Shown here one piece after another: positions 26,301-35,141 of a stretch of 64,000 nucleotides of DNA. The stretch covers positions 1 to 64,000 of the forward strand of contig JAFTSS010000002.1 of NCBI GenBank assembly GCA_017467185.1, in the 5' to 3' direction. The number at the start of each line of letters is the position of its first letter. Position 1 is the stretch's first letter. Below the pieces are notes generated by a model. The model worked only from the letters and a program-made list of their open reading frames with translations. It did not search any database and was not told the DNA's origin. A program made the position numbers and the translations under genes. The DNA comes from Paludibacteraceae bacterium (GTDB lineage: Bacteria > Bacteroidota > Bacteroidia > Bacteroidales > Paludibacteraceae).

Positions 26301-27470
26301 TTATTTACGTTCAAAAGCAACTAATCTCCATTTGAAACCGATACCCACATTGTGTTTATTCCATGATTGTGGACCATCAACACTCAAATTATTGTTTCCC
26401 GAATACCAAAATGCGTGAATGCGCACATTTTTACTATCTTTAATTGGGAAAAATTCAACACCTGCACCATAATAAACATTACGTTCACCAGGAAGAACGA
26501 GCATATCAATCACCTCTTCAGTCGGAGTATTTTCGTCTTGCGCCATATTATAATCCAAACCACCCTTCACAAATACATTAAAACGATTGTTGTAATTATA
26601 ATTCAACTTACCTATAAGCGAAAAGTCTTTCAAAAAGTGTGTGCCACGTGCGCCATAACGATTCATATAGTCAAGTTCGAATGTAACAGGACCAAAATTA
26701 AACTGATTACCAAGCGAAATATAATTCACAAAACGTCCTGGTTGATATTCAAAGAAATTCACAGAATAAAGCGAGTTAAACACACCAAAATTACCATTCC
26801 ATTGAACTGAATAGCTATAAAGTGCACCTAAATCGAGAGGGTCGGCAAATGGCGAATTATTTATCTGGAAAAGAATGTTATTACGTCCATCATTGGTAAT
26901 ATATTTACCCAATACACCAAATTGGAAACAGCCTACACGACCACCCCAACCTGACCACATATATACATCAAGCGGATTTTTATCAAATTCATACGAACCA
27001 TAGAACACAAGCATCTTACCAGCAGTGATTTCCCAATTTTTTGTTGGACGATAAGTGAGATTAGCCCAGTCGGTAGCGTTAAATACACCACGCCAAGTAT
27101 AATCATGACTAGGGTGAATCATACGATAACGCAATGAGTATGAGAACTTAGGGCTAATATTACCGTCAAGCATAAACATAATATATCGACCATTGAAATT
27201 CGACGCATAGTCAGGTTTAGCATCTGCGTGATGAACAAACGATGATTGCCAATCGAAACGAGCATCAAATTTAACAGAAATAGGTTGCATCTTCTTTTTA
27301 GGTTCAATTACTTCAGCTGTAATAACCGAATCTGTAGCCTCAGTTTTAGCCTCAAGCGAAGCCAATTTAGCTTCAAGACGAGCCACTTTTTCTTCCAATG
27401 TCTCTGCCTTCAAATTAGTGCACAATGTACAATACACAATGCACAATAAAAATAGTAGTGTTTTTTTCAT
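26301..27470 (-). CDS. Outer-membrane porin (phosphate-selective porin O/P-like)
   Basis: A 389-residue exported protein: signal peptide, short coiled coil (LEEKVARLEAKLASLEAK, about 24-43), then an aromatic beta-barrel resembling OprO/OprP-type porins (ISPKFSYSLRYRMIHPS, WEITAGKMLVFYGSYEFDK, ending FKWRLVAFERK). The hydrophobic core of the signal peptide (LLCIVYCTLC) is encoded by a 7-bp array (TGCACAA, TGTACAA, TACACAA) at about 27,418-27,447, so a repeat supplies a working part of the protein. Its ATG overlaps the stop of the MNT gene (ATGA), implying translational coupling. The membrane transporter follows 22 bp downstream. Substrate is unknown; the phosphate label is only a family name. 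Confidence 0.83.
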   Translation of the reverse strand: MKKTLLFLLCIVYCTLCTNLKAETLEEKVARLEAKLASLEAKTEATDSVITAEVIEPKKKMQPISVKFDARFDWQSSFVHHADAKPDYASNFNGRYIMFMLDGNISPKFSYSLRYRMIHPSHDYTWRGVFNATDWANLTYRPTKNWEITAGKMLVFYGSYEFDKNPLDVYMWSGWGGRVGCFQFGVLGKYITNDGRNNILFQINNSPFADPLDLGALYSYSVQWNGNFGVFNSLYSVNFFEYQPGRFVNYISLGNQFNFGPVTFELDYMNRYGARGTHFLKDFSLIGKLNYNYNNRFNVFVKGGLDYNMAQDENTPTEEVIDMLVLPGERNVYYGAGVEFFPIKDSKNVRIHAFWYSGNNNLSVDGPQSWNKHNVGIGFKWRLVAFERK

Positions 27471-27778
27471 AAATTATTTTTATTATAGATTTCTATACCA
27501 ACTCGCTCAATATGAGCTATAAGATCTTGATTCTTTAATGTTTTAAATAATGATATATCAAATTGATATGGCAACAACAAATCGTCAATATCCATTTTTA
27601 ATTGAACCAAATCATCATAAGTAATCGCATCACCAAACAAAGTAATATCAACATCTGAAAATGGTTTAAAATTTCCTTTCGCTCGTGAACCATACAACAC
27701 AACACGCTCAATATGCTCACTTTTAGCAAAAGTAGCATTCAATACCTTCAAATCTTCAGTTGTTAATCCACAATGCAT
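27467..27778 (-). CDS. MNT-domain nucleotidyltransferase (antitoxin of HEPN/MNT pair)
   Basis: A 103-residue minimal nucleotidyltransferase. The motif GSRAKGNFKPFSDVD (residues 30-44) is the GS-x10-DxD signature that binds ATP and metal. In the HepT/MntA type of toxin-antitoxin pair this protein transfers AMP to a tyrosine of the HEPN partner and silences it. The HEPN gene is immediately upstream with 1 bp between stop and start. The TGA stop overlaps the ATG of the porin gene, so the pair is built into a longer transcript, an unusual position for such a module. Annotated from motif and pairing. Confidence 0.9.
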   Translation of the reverse strand: MHCGLTTEDLKVLNATFAKSEHIERVVLYGSRAKGNFKPFSDVDITLFGDAITYDDLVQLKMDIDDLLLPYQFDISLFKTLKNQDLIAHIERVGIEIYNKNNL

Positions 27779-27779
27779 A

Positions 27780-28196
27780 TCAATACAATGATTTCATTTT
27801 ATTCTCAAATTCAATAAATAAAGGATAATATACCTCTATTATCTCTCCGTAAATATTTTCAGCTGTTTCATCGTCATAATTATGCGAAGTTAAATTGCGT
27901 GCCTCAATTGTTGACATCCATCTACGATCTGAGATAATATTTAATTCCAAAGATTTACGTATAGCATCTCGCGAACCTCGAATATCAACATAGCCTTGAT
28001 ATTCAAGATAATCTTTCATCACCTTCCATGCTAATTCATGAGTATATTCAAAACGCTGAATAAGCCCCTCTTTAAGCAATGTTAATTCTAAAACATTAAC
28101 TATATCTTGACTATTTAAAACATCAACAGCCTCCGACAATCGCATTAAAGCCTTTTGATAATTACTAAATCTTTGTTGCCAACGTATATCTTCCAT
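27780..28196 (-). CDS. HEPN-domain protein (HI0074/HepT-like toxin)
   Basis: A 138-residue all-helical HEPN protein of the nucleotidyltransferase-substrate-binding (HI0074) type. The RNase-site motif R-x4-H-x-Y is complete: R100, H105 and Y107 in RNLTSHNY. Known HepT toxins cleave RNA and are neutralised when the tyrosine is AMPylated by MntA. It is encoded 2 bp after the U32 gene and directly before the MNT gene, so all three are probably co-transcribed. Whether it is a growth inhibitor here is untested. Confidence 0.9.
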   Translation of the reverse strand: MEDIRWQQRFSNYQKALMRLSEAVDVLNSQDIVNVLELTLLKEGLIQRFEYTHELAWKVMKDYLEYQGYVDIRGSRDAIRKSLELNIISDRRWMSTIEARNLTSHNYDDETAENIYGEIIEVYYPLFIEFENKMKSLY

Positions 28197-28198
28197 AT

Positions 28199-29449
28199 TT
28201 ATTTCAATTCATCGGATGGTACTATTTTGAACAATTTATCATTACGACGCACAACATCTTTTGTTTTAATGCTGAAATATGTACCTTTTTCAACGATTTC
28301 GACTGGCTTGAGATCAACGCGAACTTCTTCTACTACGTCTTCGTATGCACCTGTAGTTTCGCCTGTTACGAGAATTTCGTCGCCAACCGAGAGGGTTTGT
28401 GCTTCAAGCAGGAATTCTGCTACGCCAATCTTTTGGAAAAAGTTAGTACATTTACCGATATAAACTTTCTTATGAGTAGCTTTTGAACCATAGTTGTGAC
28501 TCCACTCGCCCAATCGTTGACCGAGATAATAACCATCCCAAAAGCCACGATTAAAGACTTTTGATAAACGCACATCCCAATCTGCCACTTTTTCATCTGT
28601 AAAATCATTGTTGAGGTGCGCCATTATTGCTTCATTATAACATGACACAACAGCCTTAACATACTCAGGTCCACGAGCACGTCCCTCTATCTTAAATACA
28701 CGCACCCCTGAATCCATCATTTTGTTCATAAAATGAATGGTCTTCAAGTCTTTTGGCGACATAATGTATTTATTATCAACTGTAAGTTCAATGTCAGAAT
28801 CTTCATCGTGCACACGATAAGCACGACGGCACACTTGCATACAAGCGCCACGATTAGCCGATGAATTGAGTTCGTGAAGCGAGAGATAGCACTTACCCGA
28901 CACAGCCATACACAATGCACCATGACAGAACATCTCGATGCGAATGAGTTCGCCATTACGTCCAACTATTTTCTCTTCTACTATACGGCGGTGTATCTCA
29001 GCAACTTGATCCATATTAAGTTCGCGAGCCAACACCACGACATCGGCAAATTGGGCATAAAAACGCAATGCCTCAACATTAGAGATATTAAGTTGCGTAC
29101 TCAAATGCACTTCAACACCTTGCGAAACAGCATATTGCATCACTGCCACATCGGCTGCAATAATCGCACTTACGCCTGCCTCTTTAGCATTATCTACAAT
29201 CTCACGCATGAGTTCAAGGTCCTCATCATAGATGATTGTATTGATTGTAAGATATGATTTTACTCCCGCCTCTTTACAACGCTCAACAATACGATGCAAA
29301 TCCTCTGTAGTAAAATTACTTGATGAACGAGAGCGCATATTCAATCGTTCAATACCGAAATATACCGAATCGGCTCCCGCTTGTATTGCGGCTTGAAGGC
29401 TCTCCCACGAACCCGCAGGTGCCATTATTTCAAAATCTTTTCGTTGCAT
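28199..29449 (-). CDS. trhP: U32 family protein, TrhP-like tRNA hydroxylation factor
   Basis: A 416-residue cytoplasmic protein of the U32 'collagenase-like peptidase' family. MAPAGSWESLQAAIQAGAD opens a TIM-barrel-like domain (1-280) that carries the conserved cysteines FCHGALCMAVSGKCYLS and RGACMQVCRRAY (about residues 175-210), ligands for an iron-sulfur cluster. The C-terminal domain (about 330-416) is a small beta-barrel. Escherichia coli YegQ/TrhP of this family makes 5-hydroxyuridine at tRNA position 34 using prephenate; the length and domain order here match TrhP better than the shorter UbiU/V proteins. The gene heads a transcript with the HEPN/MNT pair. The gap upstream is an inverted heptamer pair. 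Confidence 0.86.
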   Translation of the reverse strand: MQRKDFEIMAPAGSWESLQAAIQAGADSVYFGIERLNMRSRSSSNFTTEDLHRIVERCKEAGVKSYLTINTIIYDEDLELMREIVDNAKEAGVSAIIAADVAVMQYAVSQGVEVHLSTQLNISNVEALRFYAQFADVVVLARELNMDQVAEIHRRIVEEKIVGRNGELIRIEMFCHGALCMAVSGKCYLSLHELNSSANRGACMQVCRRAYRVHDEDSDIELTVDNKYIMSPKDLKTIHFMNKMMDSGVRVFKIEGRARGPEYVKAVVSCYNEAIMAHLNNDFTDEKVADWDVRLSKVFNRGFWDGYYLGQRLGEWSHNYGSKATHKKVYIGKCTNFFQKIGVAEFLLEAQTLSVGDEILVTGETTGAYEDVVEEVRVDLKPVEIVEKGTYFSIKTKDVVRRNDKLFKIVPSDELK

Positions 29450-29456
29450 ATTATTT

Positions 29457-29523
29457 AGTCGTAAGTAAAAAGTCGTAAGTAGAAAGATAAAAATCTTACG
29501 ACTTTCTACTTTTTACTTATTAC
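29457..29523. repeat. Inverted heptamer pair (CGTAAGT / CTTACGA)
   Basis: AGTCGTAAGTAAAAAGTCG and CGACTTTCTACTTTTTAC face each other over an ATAAAAAT loop, forming a long potential hairpin between aguB and the U32 gene. The distal arm ends at the aguB stop codon. Confidence 0.85.
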
Positions 29524-30395
29524 TTTAAAAATCTTTTTGTTATATCACCATAATTTTCGATGCGACGGTCGCGAAGGAATGGCCACCAGCGGCGCACATT
29601 CTCGCTACGTTGCATATCTACCTCTACCACACGGCGGTCTGTTTTGTCTGAAGATGCTTGATAAAGGAATTCGCCTTGAGGGCCAGCCACAAAACTACTA
29701 CCCCAAAACAATATGCCATTAGTTGCACCACTTGGATCGGGCTCATGTCCGACACGATTAACACTAACCACAGGCAAACCATTTGCCACGGCATGACCTC
29801 GTTGCACAGTAATCCAAGCCTCACGCTGACGAGCTTTTTCATCGTCAGTATCAGTGCTTTCCCAGCCAATTGCAGTTGGATAAATCAACAATTCAGCCCC
29901 TGCCAAAGCCATCAATCGCGCAGCTTCGGGATACCATTGATCCCAACAAACCAACACGCCCAATTTACCAACCGATGTTTCGATTGGTTCAAAGCCCAAA
30001 TCGCCTGGTGTGAAATAGAATTTCTCGTAATAGGCTGGATCGTCAGGTATGTGCATTTTGCGATATTTGCCTGCAATAGAACCATCTTTTTCGAAGACTA
30101 CAGCAGTATTGTGATACAAACCGGCTGCACGACGTTCGAACAATGATGTTACGAGTACAATGCCACACTCGGCTGCCACTTGTGAATAAAATTCTGTAGA
30201 TGGTCCAGGTATAGGCTCTGCCAAATTAAACAATTCAGTATTTTCTGTTTGGCAGAAATATGGAGTATTATGCAACTCTTGAAGCACCACAAGTTCAGCG
30301 CCCTCATTAGCCACAGCCACAATTTCGGCACGCAACATCGCTTTGTTAGCCTCCACATCTGGAGTTATAGACTGTTGAATTATTCCTATTTTCAT
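29520..30395 (-). CDS. aguB: N-carbamoylputrescine amidase
   Basis: Hydrolyses N-carbamoylputrescine to putrescine, CO2 and ammonia, the last step of the agmatine route. The 291-residue nitrilase-fold enzyme has the Glu-Lys-Cys triad: E40 (VLQELHN), K113 (YRKMHIPDD) and C150 (LVCWDQWYPE). The N-terminus MKIGIIQQS and C-terminal RRWWPFLRDRRIENYGD are typical of AguB. The agmatine deiminase gene aguA lies on the same strand with two small secreted-protein genes between. The start follows an array of AGTAGCG units and CTAAAAT. Confidence 0.96.
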   Translation of the reverse strand: MKIGIIQQSITPDVEANKAMLRAEIVAVANEGAELVVLQELHNTPYFCQTENTELFNLAEPIPGPSTEFYSQVAAECGIVLVTSLFERRAAGLYHNTAVVFEKDGSIAGKYRKMHIPDDPAYYEKFYFTPGDLGFEPIETSVGKLGVLVCWDQWYPEAARLMALAGAELLIYPTAIGWESTDTDDEKARQREAWITVQRGHAVANGLPVVSVNRVGHEPDPSGATNGILFWGSSFVAGPQGEFLYQASSDKTDRRVVEVDMQRSENVRRWWPFLRDRRIENYGDITKRFLK

Positions 30396-30398
30396 ATT

Positions 30399-30480
30399 TT
30401 AGTAGCGAATAGCGAGTAGCGAAACTTGCTATTCGGAATTATTAAATTTTTAGACATTAAACACAAGATCTCAACTTCAC
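30399..30480. repeat. Heptamer array with GCTATTCGGAA centre
   Basis: AGTAGCGAATAGCGAGTAGC (four 7-bp units) is followed by CTATTCGGAATTA, a variant of the ACCATTCGGA centre found elsewhere, then a degenerate ACACAAGATC run. Confidence 0.7.
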
Positions 30481-30483
30481 TCC

Positions 30484-31056
30484 TTATTTAATATAAGAGT
30501 AAGCTACAACATCTACCAACGTATGTGTCATAACAAAATCTTCCCAACCTTCACAAGGATTAGGGCGTTGCAAATTAGGAGCTGACTCTGTTATATTTTT
30601 TCTCGCTTTATCTAACTTTTTTTCTAATTTATTGAGTCTTTTATTCAATGTAGCTATTCGTTTATTTAATTTTTTATTTTGAATAACAGAAAAATTCATT
30701 GAAACATCACTTGGTTTCCCGCGAAAAAATGCACCACTATCCAACATGTCACCATTACAATCATACATAGCAATTTTATCCATTACAATTAAATGCATAC
30801 CTGTTCGCATAGCATTAACCCCACGAGTTACAATACAATACTCTTGTGTTGCATCATTCTTAAACAACAATACACAAGAGAAATCATATTTATCTGCATC
30901 TTGGATGAATTTCAACCACTCTAAAATTTTAATTGGATTCTTCGTTCCACAACACTCAACTTTAGAGTCTTTCCAAATTTTAGCCTTCGGACTCTTAGCA
31001 TACCCCATTGATAACAATGAGAAAAACAACACTGAAATAATAATTAACTTTTTCAT
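30484..31056 (-). CDS. Hypothetical secreted protein with C-terminal coiled coil
   Basis: I recognise no family. The 190-residue protein has a signal peptide (about 1-20, LFFSLLSMGYAK), a mixed alpha/beta segment with cysteines in VECCGTK and MYDCNGD, and a strongly charged coiled-coil stretch (KRIATLNKRLNKLEKKLDKA, about 133-152). It lies between aguB and a FISUMP-type lipoprotein. Codon and base composition are close to the neighbours except for higher A/T. No role in the agmatine route is implied by the sequence. Confidence 0.65.
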   Translation of the reverse strand: MKKLIIISVLFFSLLSMGYAKSPKAKIWKDSKVECCGTKNPIKILEWLKFIQDADKYDFSCVLLFKNDATQEYCIVTRGVNAMRTGMHLIVMDKIAMYDCNGDMLDSGAFFRGKPSDVSMNFSVIQNKKLNKRIATLNKRLNKLEKKLDKARKNITESAPNLQRPNPCEGWEDFVMTHTLVDVVAYSYIK

Positions 31057-31119
31057 ATTAATTAAATAAAAGATTAAACAAACAACTTATTATAATATTA
31101 ATGGTTAATAAAAATATCA

Positions 31120-31788
31120 TTATGGACACACAGGTCTTATTGTCTGGCCAAACCCCCTTTTTTCATAATAAGCTTCGACCAAATTTGCATTAAAATCTAA
31201 TGTTAGCGCATAATTTGGTTTACTTGAATCCAAAGATTTTGACCATATACCTCCCCATTCACCGACTCCTTCACGTTTACTACCTCCACGAGAACCAGCA
31301 GCTGGAAAAAAAATAGATTTCCCATTCGGTCCCACCACTTTATAACCATTTACACCTTCTTGATTCGTCCAAATCCACTTACACTTTTGCCTCAATTCAA
31401 AAATTTCCAAATCAGTAGGCATACGCCAACCCTGACCACAAATCATAGTTGCTGCATCATCTTCAGCCTCAAGTTCACACTTATAATCCACAAATCCATT
31501 ATACCCATATCCACTTTTTGTGCAATATTTAGTCAAATTATCATAACTATCGACACAATGCTTATAATTATCCCAAGTATATTTCTTTTTCGATTTTATT
31601 TCACCCCAAGCAAAATAAGCTCCAAAATCTTCTGGATTTTTAGCCCCAATATTACATGTAGCCCATTTTACACTCAATCCCAAATCAACATATTCATACG
31701 TAATATCATCAAGTGATGTCTCACAAGAATTACATAAAATTAAAATAAAAAACAATAAATAATAATTACAAAAAATCTCAACTTTCAT
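31120..31788 (-). CDS. FISUMP-type (Fib_succ_major-like) lipoprotein
   Basis: A 222-residue exported protein. The N-terminus LFFILILCNSCETS suggests a lipoprotein signal with the cysteine near residue 22. The rest is a single domain beginning YVDLGLSVKWATCNIGA and including FGAYFAWGE, GWRMPTDLEIFELRQKC and GQTIRPVCP, the landmarks of the Fibrobacter succinogenes major paralogous domain found on many Bacteroidota surface proteins. Its function is unknown, though it is usually linked to cell-surface display. It lies between aguA and the secreted coiled-coil gene. Confidence 0.82.
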   Translation of the reverse strand: MKVEIFCNYYLLFFILILCNSCETSLDDITYEYVDLGLSVKWATCNIGAKNPEDFGAYFAWGEIKSKKKYTWDNYKHCVDSYDNLTKYCTKSGYGYNGFVDYKCELEAEDDAATMICGQGWRMPTDLEIFELRQKCKWIWTNQEGVNGYKVVGPNGKSIFFPAAGSRGGSKREGVGEWGGIWSKSLDSSKPNYALTLDFNANLVEAYYEKRGFGQTIRPVCP

Positions 31789-31825
31789 ATACTCAAAATT
31801 TATTTAATAGTTATTTAATGAGCAA

Positions 31826-32869
31826 TTAAACGATTAAAGGATACTGCATAGTGACGCAATGCAAAGAACCATGTTGACGAATAAGAGCTTGACAATCTAT
31901 GCCTACAATCTCTCTTTCTGGGAATGCCTTACCCACTTGCTCCAATGCCACTGAATCTAAATCGGTTCCATACGTAGGAACAAGCACAGCACCATTGATT
32001 ACCAAATAGTTTGCATAAGTTGCTGGTATGCGCTCGTCATCTTCATAAGCTGGACACGCCATTGGCAATGCAATCAAACGATATGGTTCTCCGTTAAGTG
32101 TACGGAATGTTTTAAGTTGCTCTTCCATACGATGCAAAGCCTCGTAATGTTCATCCGACTCATCTTCGCATTTCACATACAATATTGTGTTATTAGGACA
32201 AAGACGAGCCAATGTATCAATATGAGAATCTGTGTCATCACCAGCCAAATAGCCATGGTCCAACCAAAGCATTTGTTTTGCTCCCAATGTCTCCAAGAGA
32301 TATTTTTCTATATCTTCACGTGACATTGTGGCATTACGATTTGTAGATAAAAGACATTCCGATGTGGTCAACAAAGTGCCTTCACCATCACTCTCGATAG
32401 AGCCACCTTCAAACACAAAATTACGACAATTACGCAACTCACCAAACAAATGTCCGCCACGATACAATCGCTCTGTAATCAAATTATCTTTATCCGACGC
32501 AAACTTCAGCCCCCACCCATTGAATTGGAAATCAAGAATCACAAGACAATACTCTACATCTCGTGTCTCGTGTCTCATGTCTCGTGTCTCAAAAATTGTG
32601 ATACCACCATGGTCGCGAGCCCAAGTGTCATTCGATGGCAACTCCACCAAACGCACATTTGCCATATTCACCTCGCCGGCAATCTGACGCCTTACATCCT
32701 CTACATCTGGTGCCACGATAAGCAATTGCTGACGTTTTGCAATCTCTCGCGCTATATTCTTAAAACACTCTTGCACCTCTTCGAGCATATATGCCCAATC
32801 GGTGTCAGCATGAGGCCATGTGAGTTGCACAAATTGCTGCGGTGCCCATTCAGCTGGAAATATTCTCAT
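31826..32869 (-). CDS. aguA: Agmatine deiminase with in-frame heptamer insertion
   Basis: Converts agmatine to N-carbamoylputrescine and ammonia in the cytoplasm. The 347-residue enzyme has the guanidino-group-modifying fold with NDTWARDHGG, FVFEGGSIESDGEG, LDHGYLAGDDTDSHID and the catalytic cysteine C338 in GSLHCVTMQYP. After ITIFE, residues of the form TRDMRHETRDVEY are encoded by five 7-bp units at 32,555-32,589; relatives have a short loop here, so this looks like an insertion in a surface loop. The ATG overlaps the stop of the upstream DUF4369 gene (ATGA). aguB is two genes downstream. Confidence 0.95.
   Translation of the reverse strand: MRIFPAEWAPQQFVQLTWPHADTDWAYMLEEVQECFKNIAREIAKRQQLLIVAPDVEDVRRQIAGEVNMANVRLVELPSNDTWARDHGGITIFETRDMRHETRDVEYCLVILDFQFNGWGLKFASDKDNLITERLYRGGHLFGELRNCRNFVFEGGSIESDGEGTLLTTSECLLSTNRNATMSREDIEKYLLETLGAKQMLWLDHGYLAGDDTDSHIDTLARLCPNNTILYVKCEDESDEHYEALHRMEEQLKTFRTLNGEPYRLIALPMACPAYEDDERIPATYANYLVINGAVLVPTYGTDLDSVALEQVGKAFPEREIVGIDCQALIRQHGSLHCVTMQYPLIV
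32555..32589. repeat. Five heptamers inside aguA
   Basis: TACATCT, CGTGTCT, CGTGTCT, CATGTCT, CGTGTCT: 35 bp, open in the aguA frame. The same unit type is intergenic at 59,953-60,003 and 5,297-5,351. Confidence 0.85.
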
Positions 32870-33924
32870 TTTGCTAAATAAATTTTTAATTCATCGTGAT
32901 TAGGGTTACGAATAATTATCTCACCTTCACGATTTACCAACATAGTTGATGGAATAAATGGTATTTCGAAACGCTTAACCATTGGCTCATCCCAAAACAA
33001 AAGATTAGAGAGTTGCACCCATTTTAAATCTAAACGTTCGATAGCACCAAGCCAATTATCACGATTTTTATCTAACGATATACCAATTATTTCAAAGTGC
33101 TCACCAGCATGTTCGGCATACAACTCTTTAAGTCCTGGCATAGAACGCATACATGGTCCACACCACGAAGCCCAAAAATCAATTAAAGTATAGTCGTGTT
33201 GAGAAACTATATCCATCCAACGAATAGTGTCACCCGCTGCATTTGGTGTTGCTTCATCGCTTAAATAACTACCAACCGCCATATAAGGTTGTTCAACCGA
33301 ACGAGCCATAACAGCAGTATCTACTGGCATCAAAACAGCCAACTCCTCATTTGTATAAAGGTGTTTAATATCTTTCACGAATTTCTTTGCTGGTTGAGTT
33401 GAAACGTATGGCAAAATCAAATCCTTAAGCGACTCTTTATAGTTTTTACGAGCTTCTACTATCCCCTCAAATTTTTCAGTATTTGTCATATCTCTTTCAC
33501 CTATTTCAGCACAAACACCATCATACGACATAATAATCGAGTCATATTCAGCATATACACGATTGAAATCTGTACCCTCGACAGTCATCGTATAGGCAGT
33601 ATCCACATGCATCTTGATATCACCATTTTCAAGAATAAAATATGCACCTACGCCTTGCTCTGTCATCTGACGATTTTCATCTGTAATAACTACCACCGAC
33701 ATCAATGGCTCTGTAGCAATACCTTTCATCTCGAATCGGCCATCCACAATTTGTGTACTATCAATAGGTTCAGTAGCCAATTTACGCAATGTTTCAGCCA
33801 CATACACCCAATTACCATTAAATTCGTCAGTGTCAAGTGTTCCTGTAATTTTATAACTTTTTGGAGCTTGATTACAAGCCATCAACATAAGCATTGCTAA
33901 TGCTGAAAATATTATTTTTTTCAT
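32866..33924 (-). CDS. DUF4369-thioredoxin (TlpA-type) lipoprotein
   Basis: A 352-residue exported thiol oxidoreductase. Lipobox LMLMAC gives a lipidated cysteine at 17. Residues 24-115 match the DUF4369 beta domain (SYKITGTLD, DGRFEMKGIA), then a helical linker, and residues 235-352 form a thioredoxin fold with FWASWCGPCMRSMP (C255, C258) and FIPSTMLVN. Such proteins are common and multiplied in Bacteroidota, and are believed to reduce or shuffle disulfides in the periplasm. It overlaps aguA by four bases (ATGA) and is likely co-transcribed with it. Upstream lies a heptamer array. Confidence 0.9.
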   Translation of the reverse strand: MKKIIFSALAMLMLMACNQAPKSYKITGTLDTDEFNGNWVYVAETLRKLATEPIDSTQIVDGRFEMKGIATEPLMSVVVITDENRQMTEQGVGAYFILENGDIKMHVDTAYTMTVEGTDFNRVYAEYDSIIMSYDGVCAEIGERDMTNTEKFEGIVEARKNYKESLKDLILPYVSTQPAKKFVKDIKHLYTNEELAVLMPVDTAVMARSVEQPYMAVGSYLSDEATPNAAGDTIRWMDIVSQHDYTLIDFWASWCGPCMRSMPGLKELYAEHAGEHFEIIGISLDKNRDNWLGAIERLDLKWVQLSNLLFWDEPMVKRFEIPFIPSTMLVNREGEIIIRNPNHDELKIYLAK

Positions 33925-33929
33925 AATTT

Positions 33930-34035
33930 AGATATATAGTAACGAGTAGCGAGTAACGAGACTTACCATTCGGCATTTTTTTAATTTTCACCTCATAAGT
34001 ATTCCTTATTCCTTGTTCCTTTTTCCTTGAATCAA
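33930..34035. repeat. Heptamer arrays (AGTAACG; ATTCCTT) with ACCATTCGGC centre
   Basis: AGTAACGAGTAGCGAGTAAC, then TTACCATTCGGCA, then ATTCCTT, ATTCCTT, GTTCCTT, TTTCCTT. The last array contains the asd stop and encodes its final residues (KRNKE). Confidence 0.8.
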
Positions 34036-35019
34036 GTATTCCGCAATTTGCACTGCATTCAATGCTGCACCTTTTTTGATTTGGTCGCTCACGCACCAGA
34101 AAGTCAATCCATTAGGATTACTCAAATCCTCACGAATACGCCCTACATAAACTGGGTCTTTACCCGATAAGAACAATGGCATTGGGTATTCTTTTTGAGC
34201 AGGATTATCCATAACCACCACACCATCAGCTTTTTCAAATGCCTCACGAGCCTCAGTCACTGATATTGGTCGTTCAGTCTCAACCCAAATTGATTCAGAG
34301 TGAGCACGCAACGATGGCACTCGCACACACATAGCGCTCACTTGTACATCGGAATGCATAATCTTACGAGTTTCGTTATACATCTTCATCTCCTCTTTTG
34401 TATAACCGTTATCAGTAAATACATCAATTTGAGGTATAAGGTTGTAAGCCAACTGATAAGCAAATTTATCTACTGTAACAGGCTCACCAGCCAATACTTC
34501 GCGATATTGTTGTTCTAACTCAGCCATAGCTGTCGCACCAGCACCCGATGCAGCCTGATATGTCGATACATGAACTCGTTTAATATGCGACACATTTTCA
34601 ATAGCTTGCAATGCCACAACCATCTGAATTGTAGTACAGTTAGGGTTTGCTATTATATTACGAGGACGATTCAATGCATCTTTTGCATTAACTTCTGGAA
34701 CTACCAATGGTACATCTTCATCCATACGGAAAGCGCTCGAATTATCAATCATCACTGCGCCAAAACGTGTAATATCTTCGGCATATTCTTGTGAAATAGA
34801 ACCACCTGCCGACGTGAAAACTATATCTAAATCCTTGAAATCATCGCCATGACGCAACTCTTGAACTTTGATTTTACGTCCACAAAATTCATATTCACGT
34901 CCCGCACTACGCGACGAGCCAAACAATTTCAATTCTGTAATAGGGAATTTACGTTCTGCTAATACTCGCAAAAACTCTTGTCCAACGGCGCCACTTGCGC
35001 CCACAATTGCCACTCTCAT
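34006..35019 (-). CDS. asd: Aspartate-semialdehyde dehydrogenase
   Basis: Reduces aspartyl phosphate to aspartate semialdehyde with NADPH, feeding lysine/diaminopimelate, threonine and methionine synthesis. The 337-residue enzyme has the nucleotide fold [15 protein letters not shown], the catalytic C128 in NPNCTTIQ, and the histidine in [12 protein letters not shown]. The last five or so residues come from a heptamer array. It is transcribed divergently from the T9SS lamin-tail gene at 35,142; the shared 120-bp gap holds a promoter for the latter but I could not pick out a clear one for asd. Confidence 0.96.
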   Translation of the reverse strand: MRVAIVGASGAVGQEFLRVLAERKFPITELKLFGSSRSAGREYEFCGRKIKVQELRHGDDFKDLDIVFTSAGGSISQEYAEDITRFGAVMIDNSSAFRMDEDVPLVVPEVNAKDALNRPRNIIANPNCTTIQMVVALQAIENVSHIKRVHVSTYQAASGAGATAMAELEQQYREVLAGEPVTVDKFAYQLAYNLIPQIDVFTDNGYTKEEMKMYNETRKIMHSDVQVSAMCVRVPSLRAHSESIWVETERPISVTEAREAFEKADGVVVMDNPAQKEYPMPLFLSGKDPVYVGRIREDLSNPNGLTFWCVSDQIKKGAALNAVQIAEYLIQGKRNKE

Positions 35020-35036
35020 AGTTAGTTATATTAAAT

Positions 35037-35067
35037 TTTGTTAATCAATTATTTTTTTATACTTTTG
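35037..35067 (+). promoter_or_regulatory. Promoter of the lamin-tail T9SS gene
   Basis: TTTG (35037-35040), 19 bp, TACTTTTG (35060-35067). A small hairpin CGTGG/CCACG at 35083-35101 lies in the leader. Confidence 0.75.
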
Positions 35068-35141
35068 CATATATTTTCTGCTCGTGGCACAAAACACCAC
35101 GTTGCAAAATTAAGAAAAAAAATTCACATATAAAAACGTTT

